A DNA stretch of 20,083 nt, from the NCBI GenBank assembly GCA_947463335.1, contig CANHRF010000003.1, positions 1 through 20,083 of the forward strand, given 5' to 3'. The notes beneath the pieces are model-generated. The model was not told the DNA's origin and made no database searches. It saw nothing but the letters and a program-made list of their open reading frames with translations. The stretch comes from Actinomycetota bacterium (GTDB taxonomy: Bacteria > Actinomycetota > Actinomycetes > Nanopelagicales > Nanopelagicaceae). Made by a program: the position numbers and the translations under genes. This document shows, piece by piece, positions 1 through 7,683 of this stretch (the first letter of the stretch is position 1; each line of letters begins with the position of its first letter).

Positions 1-291
1 GAACTCCCGCATTCAATTATGGTGACAATTGATGAGATGGCCGAGCGCGAGAAGACTGGTTCACGCCCCTTCTTTGATATTCACGCGACTATTCACGTTG
101 AACGAGATTCTCAGACCGGCATCATCTTGGGCCATAAAGGTGAGCGCCTGAAAGATATTGGAATGCGTGCTCGCGCCGATATCGAACGTGAACTTGGAGC
201 GCGAATTTTCCTCGGATTACATGTGAAAGTTTCTAAAGAATGGCAACGCGATCCAAAACTCTTACAGCGTTTAGGTTTTGGCGAAAACTAA
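1..291 (+). CDS. era: GTPase Era, C-terminal KH-domain part (5' end outside window)
   Basis: The first base of the window is already in frame (E-L-P-H-S-I...), so this is the last 96 residues of a longer protein. The ATG at 19 is an internal codon. Era is a GTPase that binds 16S rRNA through a C-terminal KH domain and assists small-subunit assembly. The visible part is that KH domain: HATIHVERDSQTGIILGHKG, then GERLKDIG, and the typical Era ending LHVKVSKEWQRDP...LGFGEN. The G domain (G1-G5) lies upstream of the window. The stop is one base from the stop of the convergent EamA gene, leaving no room for a terminator. The identification is secure from the tail alone. Confidence 0.95.
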   Translation, partial: ELPHSIMVTIDEMAEREKTGSRPFFDIHATIHVERDSQTGIILGHKGERLKDIGMRARADIERELGARIFLGLHVKVSKEWQRDPKLLQRLGFGEN

Positions 292-292
292 T

Positions 293-1165
293 TTAAGCGT
301 TGACTTTGCGACTGGCGAGATAAGAGCCAATCAGTACAAGTGGAAGACCAACGATGATTCCGAGGGTTAACGGTTCGCTGAGGATCAATACTCCTAGAAC
401 AACGGCAAATGCGGTATTCATATAAGTAACTAGAGATGCTCGGGTCGGCCCAATCTCTGCCATAACAGTGAAGAAAACTGCAAAGGCGATACCGGTTGAG
501 AAAATTCCAAGAGCGATCACCGAGTAAACAGCGGTAGCGCCAATCTTGTTATCTGGCCAGAACATAAATAACGCAGGTGCGTAAAAGAGCGAAGTCATCG
601 CCATGGCAATGGCATTGATCGCAACCCCTGATTCGCCAGGCATCTTTTGCGTTATATAGATAACTGCATAGGCATATCCAAGTGAAGCGCCGAGCATCAT
701 CAAGATCGCTAATGGATCTGAAGAACCGGTGAAACTTTCGATTCCGACAAGTAAGAAGACTCCGAGGAATCCGACCGCAATTCCAAATAAACGGCGCGGA
801 TGCCAGACTGATTTATCTCCATATAGCGAAGAGATAATCGTGGAGAAAATTGGCACGGAAGCAACGAGTAAGCCGGCAAGTCCAGAGGAGATTGATTGTT
901 CTGCGGTTCCGATAAGGATCCACGGAATTGCCATTTCAAAGAGCGCATATACCGCGATGTATTTCCAACCCTTAATCGCAGAGAAGAGAGATTTGTCGTA
1001 GATCGCAATTGGAATCAAGATTAAGGCGCCGATGAAAACGCGTATAAAGACAACGATCGCAGGGGAGAAGCCGGTTTCCGGATCTACGGCAATGCGGATA
1101 AAGAGGTAAGGAATACCCCAAAGAAAGCCGGCGAGCAGAAAGAGAATGGCGTTGCGGCGCGACAT
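293..1165 (-). CDS. EamA/DMT-family membrane permease
   Basis: A 290-residue protein made almost entirely of hydrophobic segments, about ten by eye, in two homologous halves. This is the usual size and layout of drug/metabolite transporter (DMT, EamA) proteins. The N-terminal half has the familiar pattern FLLAGFLWGIPYLFIR, and the C-terminal half has a conserved stretch around GPTRASLVTYMNTAFAVVLG and SEPLT. These permeases export or import small metabolites; the substrate cannot be read from sequence. The ATG at 1165 has a GGAG about 10 nt upstream on the minus strand. The gene lies about 100 nt downstream of the hydrolase gene in the same orientation, with a short inverted repeat between them, so it may be a separate transcription unit. 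It converges on era with a one-base gap. Confidence 0.88.
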   Translation of the reverse strand: MSRRNAILFLLAGFLWGIPYLFIRIAVDPETGFSPAIVVFIRVFIGALILIPIAIYDKSLFSAIKGWKYIAVYALFEMAIPWILIGTAEQSISSGLAGLLVASVPIFSTIISSLYGDKSVWHPRRLFGIAVGFLGVFLLVGIESFTGSSDPLAILMMLGASLGYAYAVIYITQKMPGESGVAINAIAMAMTSLFYAPALFMFWPDNKIGATAVYSVIALGIFSTGIAFAVFFTVMAEIGPTRASLVTYMNTAFAVVLGVLILSEPLTLGIIVGLPLVLIGSYLASRKVNA

Positions 1166-1224
1166 TTGTGAAGATCTCCATTGCTCGATACAGAATTAAA
1201 TAACGCAGGTAATTGCGATAAGGC

Positions 1225-1242
1225 GCGATAGTAACCTATCGC
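1225..1242. repeat. Short inverted repeat between hydrolase and EamA genes
   Basis: A perfect 7-bp inverted repeat (GCGATAG / CTATCGC) with a 4-base loop lies in the 99-base gap between the hydrolase stop and the EamA start. Neither strand has a run of T right after the stem, so it is not a typical intrinsic terminator. It could be a weak terminator, an RNA-processing hairpin or an operator for the EamA gene. TACTAT, a possible -10 hexamer on the minus strand, overlaps the right arm, which would suit an operator. Confidence 0.35.
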
Positions 1243-1264
1243 TCTTCTTACTTGTTAATAAGCG

Positions 1265-2191
1265 TTATCTGCAGATATTTGCGATTTCTTCCGCTGCAAA
1301 GTCCAGCGCCTGATGAGCAGAAGGGGTGAGCGCTACATTGGCAAAGAAGCCGTGGATCATCCCTGGAAAGTCGCGATATATGACTTCCGCACCATCGCTC
1401 TGCAACTTAGCGCAGTAATTTTCAGAGTCGCTAACCAAGGGATCATATTGCGCAGTAATCACAATTGATGGAGCTACTCCTGCCAAATTCTTAGCGCTCA
1501 TCGGAACCGCATATGGATTCTCATCGTGCTGATTACCTTGCAGGTATTGCTCCCAGAACCACTGCATCGCCTGTGTACTCAAACCATAATCCGTAGCAAA
1601 TTCGCGATAAGAATCCGTGCTGAAGTCGCGCGCGATACAAGGATAGACAAGTAGTTGGTAGCGCAGAGCGATGGCTTCATCTCTCGCTTTGATAGCAACC
1701 GCCGCTGCTAAGTTTCCGCCCGCACTGTCGCCACCGACTCCAATCCGATTTATATCAATGCCAAGTTCTACTGCCTTCTCTTTTACCCAAAGCAAGGTGG
1801 CGTAACAATCGTCAAATGGAATTGGAAATGGGTGCTCTGGCGCTTTCTGATAATTGACGCTGATAACTACCGAACCGCTCTGATTTGCTAAGCGATGCGC
1901 TGCGGCGTCGTAAATATCAATAAAGTTCATTACCCATCCACCACCGTGGAAGTAGACCAAGGCGGGCGCGTTCTGATCGCTATTTGGACGGTAGATGCGA
2001 ATAGGAAGATCAGCAGTCGGACCAGGTATAAATCTATTTGCGATACTTTGGATTGGTTCTGGTTTGCCAGCAAATGCAACTCTGCTCTGAGTTAACTCTC
2101 TAATTTCCGACAAAGGCGCTTCCCAGGCTTGCGGAAGTCCAGCGGCTTTCTGGTCAGCAAGTAATTTAGCGATTTCGGGAGCGAGCGTCAT
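1265..2191 (-). CDS. Alpha/beta hydrolase, hormone-sensitive-lipase-type esterase
   Basis: A 308-residue carboxylesterase/lipase of the HSL (alpha/beta-hydrolase_3) family, of normal length. The oxyanion-hole motif HGGGW is at residues 82-86. The nucleophile elbow GDSAGG is at 154-159 with Ser156. The rest of the catalytic triad can be read as Asp250 (in AQYDPL) and His280 (in GMIHGF). No signal peptide is visible, so it is probably cytoplasmic and acts on short-chain esters; the real substrate is unknown. The ATG at 2191 lies 11 nt after the xylB stop, with GAGG 6 nt upstream as ribosome binding site, so it is almost certainly co-transcribed with xylB. A role such as deacetylating acetylated sugars before xylulokinase acts would fit but is inference. 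Confidence 0.9.
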   Translation of the reverse strand: MTLAPEIAKLLADQKAAGLPQAWEAPLSEIRELTQSRVAFAGKPEPIQSIANRFIPGPTADLPIRIYRPNSDQNAPALVYFHGGGWVMNFIDIYDAAAHRLANQSGSVVISVNYQKAPEHPFPIPFDDCYATLLWVKEKAVELGIDINRIGVGGDSAGGNLAAAVAIKARDEAIALRYQLLVYPCIARDFSTDSYREFATDYGLSTQAMQWFWEQYLQGNQHDENPYAVPMSAKNLAGVAPSIVITAQYDPLVSDSENYCAKLQSDGAEVIYRDFPGMIHGFFANVALTPSAHQALDFAAEEIANICR

Positions 2192-2202
2192 CGGTTACCT
2201 CG

Positions 2203-3627
2203 TTACTTCCAACTTTGAGTCTGATCGCGCAGTGTGCGATAACGCAGTATTACATCTGGCGTTGGCGTGGCAGATACTTTCTCGATCTTTCCTAAATCCC
2301 AAATCGGTGCGGTATCTCCACCTAGTAAAGCCCAAGCGGCTTGGCGCGCAGCGCCATTTGCAACATATTCACCAGCAGGTGGAAGTAAAACTTCGCGACC
2401 GAAAAGTGCTGCGGCGATCTGCGCAACTGCCGGATTCTTTGCTGCACCGCCAATCAAAATTATGCGCTTAACGTTTACTCCCAATTTCTCTAAGGCATCG
2501 ACGGCATCGACTAAACCGCAGAGCATTCCTTCGACCATAGCTCGGGCGATATCTGCCGGATTTGAATTATTTAAATTCATCCCGCTAAATACTCCAGTCG
2601 CACTCGGACGATTGGGAGTACGTTCACCTTCGAAATATGGAAGCAGCGATAAACCATTTGCGCCTGGTTTTGCGGAAAGAGCTAGTGCTCCTACTTCATC
2701 GTGGGTCTTGCCAAGGATGCGCGTCGCAGCATCCAAAATACGCGCTGCGTTAAGTGTGCAAACTAAAGGTAAGAAGCGACCTGTTGCATCTGCAAATCCC
2801 GCAACCGCTCCAGATGAGTCATGCGTTGGCGTATCAGAGACAGCAAATGCGGTTCCGCTAGTTCCAAGCGAGACAACGACATCACCAGATTGCGCTTGAA
2901 TACCAAGTGCTGCGGCAGCGTTATCGCCAGCGCCAGGAGCGATCATTACTCCACTCGGTGTTGCCCCGCCAAACTCTGCAGGGTTAATTATCTTCGGAAG
3001 GTTAATCTCACGATCAGATCTCAGCGCCAGCGCCAAAATATCTCTTCGATATTTAGATGTGGTTGGATCAAAGTAACCAGTACCAGATGCTTCGCTTCGG
3101 TCAGAAAATAACTTACTAAAATCTTTTGCTTCGTTTGCATCTTGCTGCAGTTGCCACGATAACCAGTCATGGGGAAGAGAAACTCCAGCAACCTTCGCAG
3201 CGTTATCTTTCTCAGAATCTGCTAACCAGCGCAATTTCGTAGCGGTAAAAGATGCAACCAGCACTGAGCCAACTTGCTTGGCCATCTCTTCCGGGCCACC
3301 GATTTCAGAATTTAAAGCATCGGCTGCAGCAGCTGATCGGGTGTCATTCCAGAGAAGTGCATCACGGATTACCGCGCCTTTTTCATCTAAAGCGACCATG
3401 CCATGTTGCTGTCCGCCAATTGAGATTGCTTGGACATCATCTAATCCGCCAGCGCCTTTTATCGCGCTATCTAGCGCTGTTACCCAAAGGGCGGGGTTTA
3501 CTTCTGTGCCATCAGGGTGGCTGGCGCGGCCTTCTCGCAATAACTCACCAGTAACGGCATCGCGAATTACCACCTTGCAAGATTGCGTTGAGGAATCCAC
3601 GCCCGCGATGAGTTTTCGATTAGCCAT
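2203..3627 (-). CDS. xylB: Xylulokinase (FGGY carbohydrate kinase)
   Basis: A 474-residue FGGY-family kinase that phosphorylates D-xylulose to xylulose 5-phosphate, feeding the pentose phosphate pathway. The N-terminal domain opens with the phosphate loop [10 protein letters not shown] (residues 9-18), followed by the xylulokinase-type [14 protein letters not shown] and LLWNDTRS. The C-terminal domain has [16 protein letters not shown] and the adenine-pocket region [10 protein letters not shown]. The ATG at 3627 has no Shine-Dalgarno; TAGCCT ends 6 nt before it, which suggests a leaderless transcript. It is divergent from pfk, with a palindrome in the shared intergenic region, and is followed after 11 nt by an esterase gene. 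No xylose isomerase or sugar transporter lies in the window. A kinase for another ketopentose is possible, but the motifs favour xylulokinase. Confidence 0.93.
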   Translation of the reverse strand: MANRKLIAGVDSSTQSCKVVIRDAVTGELLREGRASHPDGTEVNPALWVTALDSAIKGAGGLDDVQAISIGGQQHGMVALDEKGAVIRDALLWNDTRSAAAADALNSEIGGPEEMAKQVGSVLVASFTATKLRWLADSEKDNAAKVAGVSLPHDWLSWQLQQDANEAKDFSKLFSDRSEASGTGYFDPTTSKYRRDILALALRSDREINLPKIINPAEFGGATPSGVMIAPGAGDNAAAALGIQAQSGDVVVSLGTSGTAFAVSDTPTHDSSGAVAGFADATGRFLPLVCTLNAARILDAATRILGKTHDEVGALALSAKPGANGLSLLPYFEGERTPNRPSATGVFSGMNLNNSNPADIARAMVEGMLCGLVDAVDALEKLGVNVKRIILIGGAAKNPAVAQIAAALFGREVLLPPAGEYVANGAARQAAWALLGGDTAPIWDLGKIEKVSATPTPDVILRYRTLRDQTQSWK

Positions 3628-3633
3628 GGGGCA

Positions 3634-3639
3634 AGGCTA
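3634..3639 (-). promoter_or_regulatory. Leaderless-type -10 element for xylB
   Basis: On the minus strand TAGCCT is followed by TGCCCC (6 nt) and then the xylB ATG. No purine-rich ribosome binding site exists upstream. This TAnnnT-N6-ATG spacing puts the expected transcription start on or beside the A of the start codon. No good -35 hexamer is seen at normal spacing; that position is taken by the palindrome at 3649-3662. Confidence 0.55.
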
Positions 3640-3648
3640 GACTGTGCC

Positions 3649-3662
3649 AGTCAACGTTGACT
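3649..3662. promoter_or_regulatory. 14-bp perfect palindrome, candidate operator in the xylB/pfk divergent region
   Basis: AGTCAACGTTGACT is its own reverse complement and has a central AACGTT step like many LacI-family operators. It ends 9 bp upstream of the xylB -10 hexamer, covering that promoter's -35 region. Its right half supplies a TTGACT that could act as a -35 for pfk. A repressor bound here could control the sugar genes and possibly glycolysis together. No regulator gene is present in the window, so the protein is unknown. Confidence 0.5.
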
Positions 3663-3691
3663 ACTTTTCGATCTTTCTCTTTTTAAGGTCC

Positions 3692-3697
3692 TAGATT
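3692..3697 (+). promoter_or_regulatory. Candidate -10 element for pfk
   Basis: TAGATT (TAnnnT) lies 26 nt before the pfk ATG, giving a short leader that contains GGAG 6 nt from the start codon. An alternative is TTGACT (3657-3662) with a TTTTAA-like -10 at 3680-3685 after a 17-bp spacer. I cannot choose between them from sequence. Confidence 0.35.
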
Positions 3698-3723
3698 TAA
3701 CAACTTTTGAACTGGAGTTATTC

Positions 3724-4749
3724 ATGCGTATTGGCGTCCTTACAGGTGGCGGAGATTGCCCTGGTCTAAATGCGGTTATCCGTGCAGTAGTCCGTAAAGG
3801 TGTAAAGGAATATGGCCACGAGTTCGTTGGCTTCCGTGATGGCTGGAAAGGCCCTCTTGAGAATTACACAATGGAGCTCACCCTCGAGACTACCCGCGGC
3901 ATCTTGCCTCGCGGCGGAACCATCTTGGGTTCATCACGCACCAACCCTTTTAAAATTGAAAATGGCGTAGAACGCATTAAGCAGAACCTCGCCGATCAAG
4001 GAGTAGATGCGCTGATCGCAATCGGTGGCGAAGATACTCTCGGCGTCGCTACAAAGTTGGATTCTCTTGGTGTAAAAGTAATCGGCGTACCAAAGACAAT
4101 CGATAACGACCTCAATAACACTGATTACACATTTGGTTTTGATACATCTGTAAATATCGCAGTTGAAGCAATTGACCGTTTACATACAACTGCCGAGTCA
4201 CATCACCGCGCACTAATTGTTGAAGTAATGGGACGTCACGCAGGCTGGATTGCACTTCACTCCGGTATCGCAGGTGGCGCAGCTTGTATCTTGATTCCAG
4301 AAGTTAAATTCTCAGTTGATAAAGTCTGCGAATTGGTTGAGTCTCGCTTCAAGAGCAGTTATGCACCGATAATCGTTATTGCAGAAGGTGCAATCCCACA
4401 AGATGGCGACATGATTACTAAAGATTCAGAGCTTGATGCTTTTGGTCACGTAAAGCTTTCGGGCATCGGCGAATGGCTTGCCAAGCAAATCGAAGCCAAG
4501 ACTGGAAAAGAAGCTCGCACATCTGTACTCGGCCATATCCAACGTGGCGGTACTCCAACTGCATTTGACCGCGTTCTGGCTACTCGCTTTGGATTGCAAG
4601 CTATAACTGCAGCATCAGAGGGCGACTGGGGCAAGATGGTTGCTCTCCACGGCACCGATATCGTTCGCGTTCCTCTCGCTAGCGCCACAGAGAAGTTGAA
4701 GACTGTGCCGATTGAGCGCTACAAGGAGTCGGAGATCTTCTTCGGATAA
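3724..4749 (+). CDS. pfkA: 6-phosphofructokinase, probably PPi-dependent
   Basis: A 341-residue group-A phosphofructokinase converting fructose 6-phosphate to fructose 1,6-bisphosphate. It has the N-terminal GVLTGGGDCPGLNAVIR loop, the catalytic TIDND at 125-129 and MGRHAGWIA at 169-177. Two residues decide the phosphoryl donor. In ATP enzymes both are Gly (E. coli G104 and G124); here they are Asp104 (GGEDT) and Lys124 (GVPKT). That pair is the known signature of pyrophosphate-dependent, reversible PFK, as in Amycolatopsis methanolica. Many actinobacterial ATP enzymes have GGEGT, so Asp104 is the telling difference. The ATG at 3724 has GGAG at good spacing. Type II DAHP synthase follows 41 nt later with its own putative promoter. 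Confidence 0.93.
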   Translation: MRIGVLTGGGDCPGLNAVIRAVVRKGVKEYGHEFVGFRDGWKGPLENYTMELTLETTRGILPRGGTILGSSRTNPFKIENGVERIKQNLADQGVDALIAIGGEDTLGVATKLDSLGVKVIGVPKTIDNDLNNTDYTFGFDTSVNIAVEAIDRLHTTAESHHRALIVEVMGRHAGWIALHSGIAGGAACILIPEVKFSVDKVCELVESRFKSSYAPIIVIAEGAIPQDGDMITKDSELDAFGHVKLSGIGEWLAKQIEAKTGKEARTSVLGHIQRGGTPTAFDRVLATRFGLQAITAASEGDWGKMVALHGTDIVRVPLASATEKLKTVPIERYKESEIFFG

Positions 4750-4777
4750 TTCTCGCCCGAGAAAAATCTGAACAAAC

Positions 4778-4783
4778 TACCCT
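4778..4783 (+). promoter_or_regulatory. Leaderless-type -10 element for aroG
   Basis: TACCCT is followed by seven bases (TAACCCC) and then the aroG ATG, with no Shine-Dalgarno upstream. The DAHP synthase can therefore be transcribed independently of pfk as a leaderless mRNA. The -35 region is not recognisable. Confidence 0.5.
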
Positions 4784-4790
4784 TAACCCC

Positions 4791-6149
4791 ATGACTACTT
4801 CATCCCCGAGTTCATTAGATAACCTCTTCACCCCTGGGCTCGTTGCTGCGCAACAACCGCAATGGCCAGGTGGTGTTTCTGGTGAACCTGTAACGAAGGC
4901 GGTCGCAGAGTTAAAGTCTTTTCCACCGCTAGTTTTCGCGGGCGAGTGTGACGATCTAAAAGCAAAGATTGCAGAAGCTGCAGCAGGTCGCGCTTTCTGG
5001 CTGCAAGGCGGAGATTGTGCAGAAACTTTTGCTGCGGCAACTGCAGATTCAATTCGCAATCGCATCAAGACAATCTTGCAAATGGCTGCGGTCCTGCAGT
5101 ATTACTCCAGCCTTCCAGTAGTAAAAGTTGGAAGAATGGCGGGACAGTTTGCTAAACCGCGCTCTAACGATTTTGAGACTCGAGGAGATGTAACTCTTCC
5201 GGCCTACCGTGGCGATGCAGTTAACGATCTTGAATTTACTGAAGCATCTCGTACCCCAGATCCACAGCGAATGGTCCGGGTCTACAACACTTCAGCGGCC
5301 ACTCTTAACTTGGTTCGCGCATTTACTCAAGGTGGATTCGCAGATCTTCGCCAGGTGCACGAGTGGAATAAAGGCTTTATCCGTGACTCATCTGTCGGTG
5401 ATCGTTACGAGCAGATGGCTCGCGAAATTGGGCGCGCCTTAGACTTTATGAAATCAGCAGGAGTCGATCCTGATTCATTTAAATCTGTTGATTTCTACTC
5501 CAGCCACGAAGCTTTGATTATGGAATACGAGAAAGCGCTAACTCGCATCGATTCGCGCACACAACTTCCTTATGATGTTTCAGCACATTTCTTATGGATA
5601 GGTGAGAGAACTCGTCAGTTAGATGGTGCACACGTTGACTTTGCTGCCAAGGTTCGTAATCCAATCGGTGTAAAGCTTGGACCTAAATCAACTGTTGACG
5701 ATGCGCTTGCGCTAATCGATCGCTTGGATCCAAATCGCGAACCTGGTCGCTTAACATTTATTACTCGGATGGGCGCTGGAAAGATTCGCGAAGCGCTTCC
5801 AGCGTTGGTCGATGGCGTTACAAAGTCAGGTGCACAAGTTCTCTGGGTCTGTGATCCGATGCATGGAAACACCTTTGAGGCGGCTACTGGATATAAGACG
5901 CGACGATTTGATGATGTTATGGATGAAGTTAAGGGATTCTTTGAAGTCCACAAGAGCCTGGGCACACATCCAGGAGGAATTCATATCGAGTTAACTGGCG
6001 ATGATGTGACTGAGTGCTTGGGCGGGGGAGAGCAGATCTCAGAAACCGATCTAGCAAGCCGCTACGAGAGCGCTTGCGACCCACGCTTAAATCACTCGCA
6101 ATCCCTAGAACTCGCTTTTCTGGTTGCTGAAATGTTGCGCGATCGCTAA
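4791..6149 (+). CDS. aroG: Type II 3-deoxy-D-arabino-heptulosonate 7-phosphate (DAHP) synthase
   Basis: Catalyses the first shikimate-pathway step, joining phosphoenolpyruvate and erythrose 4-phosphate. At 452 residues it is close to the 462 of M. tuberculosis AroG (Rv2178c). Signature stretches are WLQGGDCAE, VGRMAGQFAKPRS, SSHEALIMEYE, WIGERTRQLDGAHV, WVCDPMHGNT and GGIHIELTGDDVTECLGG. The four metal ligands known in the mycobacterial enzyme (C87, H369, E411, D441) all align here with a constant offset of 11, as Cys76, His358, Glu400 and Asp430, so the active site looks intact. In mycobacteria this enzyme forms a complex with chorismate mutase; none is in this window. The start is supported by the TAnnnT-N7-ATG arrangement. 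Its TAA stop is part of the putative ogt promoter. Confidence 0.96.
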   Translation: MTTSSPSSLDNLFTPGLVAAQQPQWPGGVSGEPVTKAVAELKSFPPLVFAGECDDLKAKIAEAAAGRAFWLQGGDCAETFAAATADSIRNRIKTILQMAAVLQYYSSLPVVKVGRMAGQFAKPRSNDFETRGDVTLPAYRGDAVNDLEFTEASRTPDPQRMVRVYNTSAATLNLVRAFTQGGFADLRQVHEWNKGFIRDSSVGDRYEQMAREIGRALDFMKSAGVDPDSFKSVDFYSSHEALIMEYEKALTRIDSRTQLPYDVSAHFLWIGERTRQLDGAHVDFAAKVRNPIGVKLGPKSTVDDALALIDRLDPNREPGRLTFITRMGAGKIREALPALVDGVTKSGAQVLWVCDPMHGNTFEAATGYKTRRFDDVMDEVKGFFEVHKSLGTHPGGIHIELTGDDVTECLGGGEQISETDLASRYESACDPRLNHSQSLELAFLVAEMLRDR

Positions 6150-6152
6150 TTT
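6147..6152 (+). promoter_or_regulatory. Leaderless-type -10 element for ogt, containing the aroG stop codon
   Basis: TAATTT begins with the TAA stop of aroG. Seven bases later comes the GTG taken as the ogt start, with no Shine-Dalgarno. A TTGCTG at 6124-6129 sits at an ideal 17-bp spacing as -35, inside the aroG coding sequence. Confidence 0.55.
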
Positions 6153-6159
6153 AGCGTTT

Positions 6160-6654
6160 GTGCCACTTCAGATCTCCCAATTTAAATCTCCAATAGGGGT
6201 TATAAATCTAATTGCTGATGAACAAGTTCTACTTGGCTTGAATTTCTCTACTGTGAAGGCGCTGAAAAGTGGCGTTGATGAAGTTGATTACGCCAAAGGT
6301 TTTAAAGAGGTTTCCAAGATCGCGGTGATTTCAGATCTATTGAGCGATTACTTTTCCGGGGATATCGATGCGATAAATGGTATTTCTGTTCGACAACCTG
6401 GTGCAAAATTTTCCCAAGCGGCTTGGAAGGCGATGCGTAAAGTAAGAGCGGGCAAGGTGCTCTCTTATGCCGATTTGGCAGATCGCGCTGGGTCAGCTGC
6501 TGCGGTTCGCGCTGCAGGTTCGGCGTGCGCTAAAAATGCGATCGCACTCGTTATTCCGTGCCACCGGATAGTTAAAACTGGTGGTGCGCTCGGTAATTAT
6601 GCTTATGGTTTAAGTAAGAAAGAGTGGTTATTACGCCACGAGGGCGCGCTTTAA
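6160..6654 (+). CDS. ogt: Methylated-DNA--[protein]-cysteine S-methyltransferase
   Basis: A suicide DNA-repair protein that moves alkyl groups from O6-alkylguanine to its own cysteine. The active-site motif is VIPCHRIV, with Cys134 when counted from the GTG start. Upstream are FSQAAWKAMRKVRAGKVLSY and the helix-turn-helix region with RAAGSACAKN (usual consensus RAVGxAxxxNP). The C-terminal GNYAYGLSKKEWLLRHEGAL is typical. I chose GTG at 6160 (164 residues). The open frame extends to a TTG at 6124 inside aroG, but the domain begins at ISQFKSPIG, and the -10 hexamer TAATTT lies 7 nt before the GTG. The last 24 bases overlap the 3' end of the convergent threonine aldolase gene. Ogt/AdaB-type enzymes cannot be told apart further from sequence. 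Confidence 0.92.
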   Translation: MPLQISQFKSPIGVINLIADEQVLLGLNFSTVKALKSGVDEVDYAKGFKEVSKIAVISDLLSDYFSGDIDAINGISVRQPGAKFSQAAWKAMRKVRAGKVLSYADLADRAGSAAAVRAAGSACAKNAIALVIPCHRIVKTGGALGNYAYGLSKKEWLLRHEGAL

Positions 6655-7671
6655 AATTTCTATCGCAGCGCTGCATTGCGCATCATCAAAATCTAAATGA
6701 GTAACCAATCGCGCATATTTTGGACCAAGTGCGCTAATCCAAAGTCCAGCCTCTCGAGTGCGAGTGGCTAGATCAGCAGCGGAAATTGGTAGAGCGGTTA
6801 AATCCAGCCCAACGATATTTGTCTCAACGGTACTTGGATCAATCAGAGATGAGTTTACAGCTGCGATTGCAGTCGCTAACTCTTTTGCGCGACGATGATC
6901 TTCAGATAGACGAGAGATATTGTGATCTAGCGCGTAATGCGCAGCGCCAGCCAATAACCCAACTTGGCGCATACCTGCACCATAACGTTTGCGCCAGATT
7001 CGCGCCTTGGCTACTCGTTCTTTATCAGCGAGCATTACTGAACCGATTGGTGCGCCTAAGCCCTTAGATAAGCAGACGCTAATGGTGTCGAAGTACTTTC
7101 CATATTCATCTAAAGCGACTCCGCTGGCAACGTGTGCATTCCAAATTCGCGCGCCATCTAAATGTAGCGCCATACCTAAATCGTTAGCACCTTTGCGAAG
7201 CGCCTTTATCTCAGTAAGTGGCTGGATAGTTCCGCCACCAAAGTTATGGGTATTTTCTATGGCGATCGCGGTAGTAGAAACTAAATACGGCCCTGAATTT
7301 GGGCGCGCTAGATCAAGGGCATCTTTAGCGATCAATAAGCCGTTCTTGGCGGGCCATGTTCGAGTAGTGATCCCGCTAAAGACGGCAGCAGCGCCTAATT
7401 CAGCGCGAACGATATGTGAATTAGATTCGGCGAGGAGTTCCTCACCAGGTGCGACCAACATGCGAATCGCTAATTGATTGGCTAGTGAGCCAGTTGGCGT
7501 AAATACTCCGGCATCTTTACCAAAGAGAGCTGCAACGCGTTCTTCGAGTGAGTTAACTGTTGGGTCATCACCATAGACATCATCTCCGACGGGGGCTTGC
7601 GCCATCGCTTCGCGCATCGCTTGCGATGGGCGCGTGACGGTATCGGATCGTAAATCAATTGGCTGCTGCAT
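6631..7671 (-). CDS. ltaE: Low-specificity L-threonine aldolase (PLP-dependent)
   Basis: A 346-residue fold-type I PLP enzyme that splits L-threonine or allo-threonine into glycine and acetaldehyde. The start is characteristic: IDLRSDTVTRPS, then VGDDVYGDDPTVN. Cofactor residues can be seen: TPTGSLANQ near the phosphate site, HLDGAR with Asp172 pairing the pyridine nitrogen, and SVCLSKGLGAPIGS with Lys203 as the Schiff-base lysine. The ATG at 7671 has GAGAGG 8 nt upstream. The gene follows the EamA permease by 12 nt and ends the pknL-nfo-EamA-ltaE run. The neighbouring permease may handle an amino acid linked to this enzyme, since some DMT permeases export threonine or homoserine, but that is only a guess. 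Its 3' end overlaps ogt. Confidence 0.93.
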   Translation of the reverse strand: MQQPIDLRSDTVTRPSQAMREAMAQAPVGDDVYGDDPTVNSLEERVAALFGKDAGVFTPTGSLANQLAIRMLVAPGEELLAESNSHIVRAELGAAAVFSGITTRTWPAKNGLLIAKDALDLARPNSGPYLVSTTAIAIENTHNFGGGTIQPLTEIKALRKGANDLGMALHLDGARIWNAHVASGVALDEYGKYFDTISVCLSKGLGAPIGSVMLADKERVAKARIWRKRYGAGMRQVGLLAGAAHYALDHNISRLSEDHRRAKELATAIAAVNSSLIDPSTVETNIVGLDLTALPISAADLATRTREAGLWISALGPKYARLVTHLDFDDAQCSAAIEILKRALVA

Positions 7672-7683
7672 TGGGTTAGCCTC

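Noticed and set aside
2267..2899. 210-codon open frame on the plus strand opposite xylB
   Set aside because: It lies wholly antisense to a well-supported xylulokinase, shows no recognisable domain, and reflects codon bias of the real gene.
4750..4763. Small hairpin TTCTC-N4-GAGAA after pfk as a terminator
   Set aside because: The stem is only 5 bp and is followed by A rather than T residues, so it is not a plausible intrinsic terminator.
6124..6159. TTG start of ogt inside aroG
   Set aside because: The 12 extra residues do not match the family, and the GTG at 6160 follows a -10 hexamer by 7 nt.
6989..7477. 162-codon open frame on the plus strand opposite ltaE
   Set aside because: Entirely antisense to threonine aldolase, low-complexity composition, no ribosome site or family resemblance.
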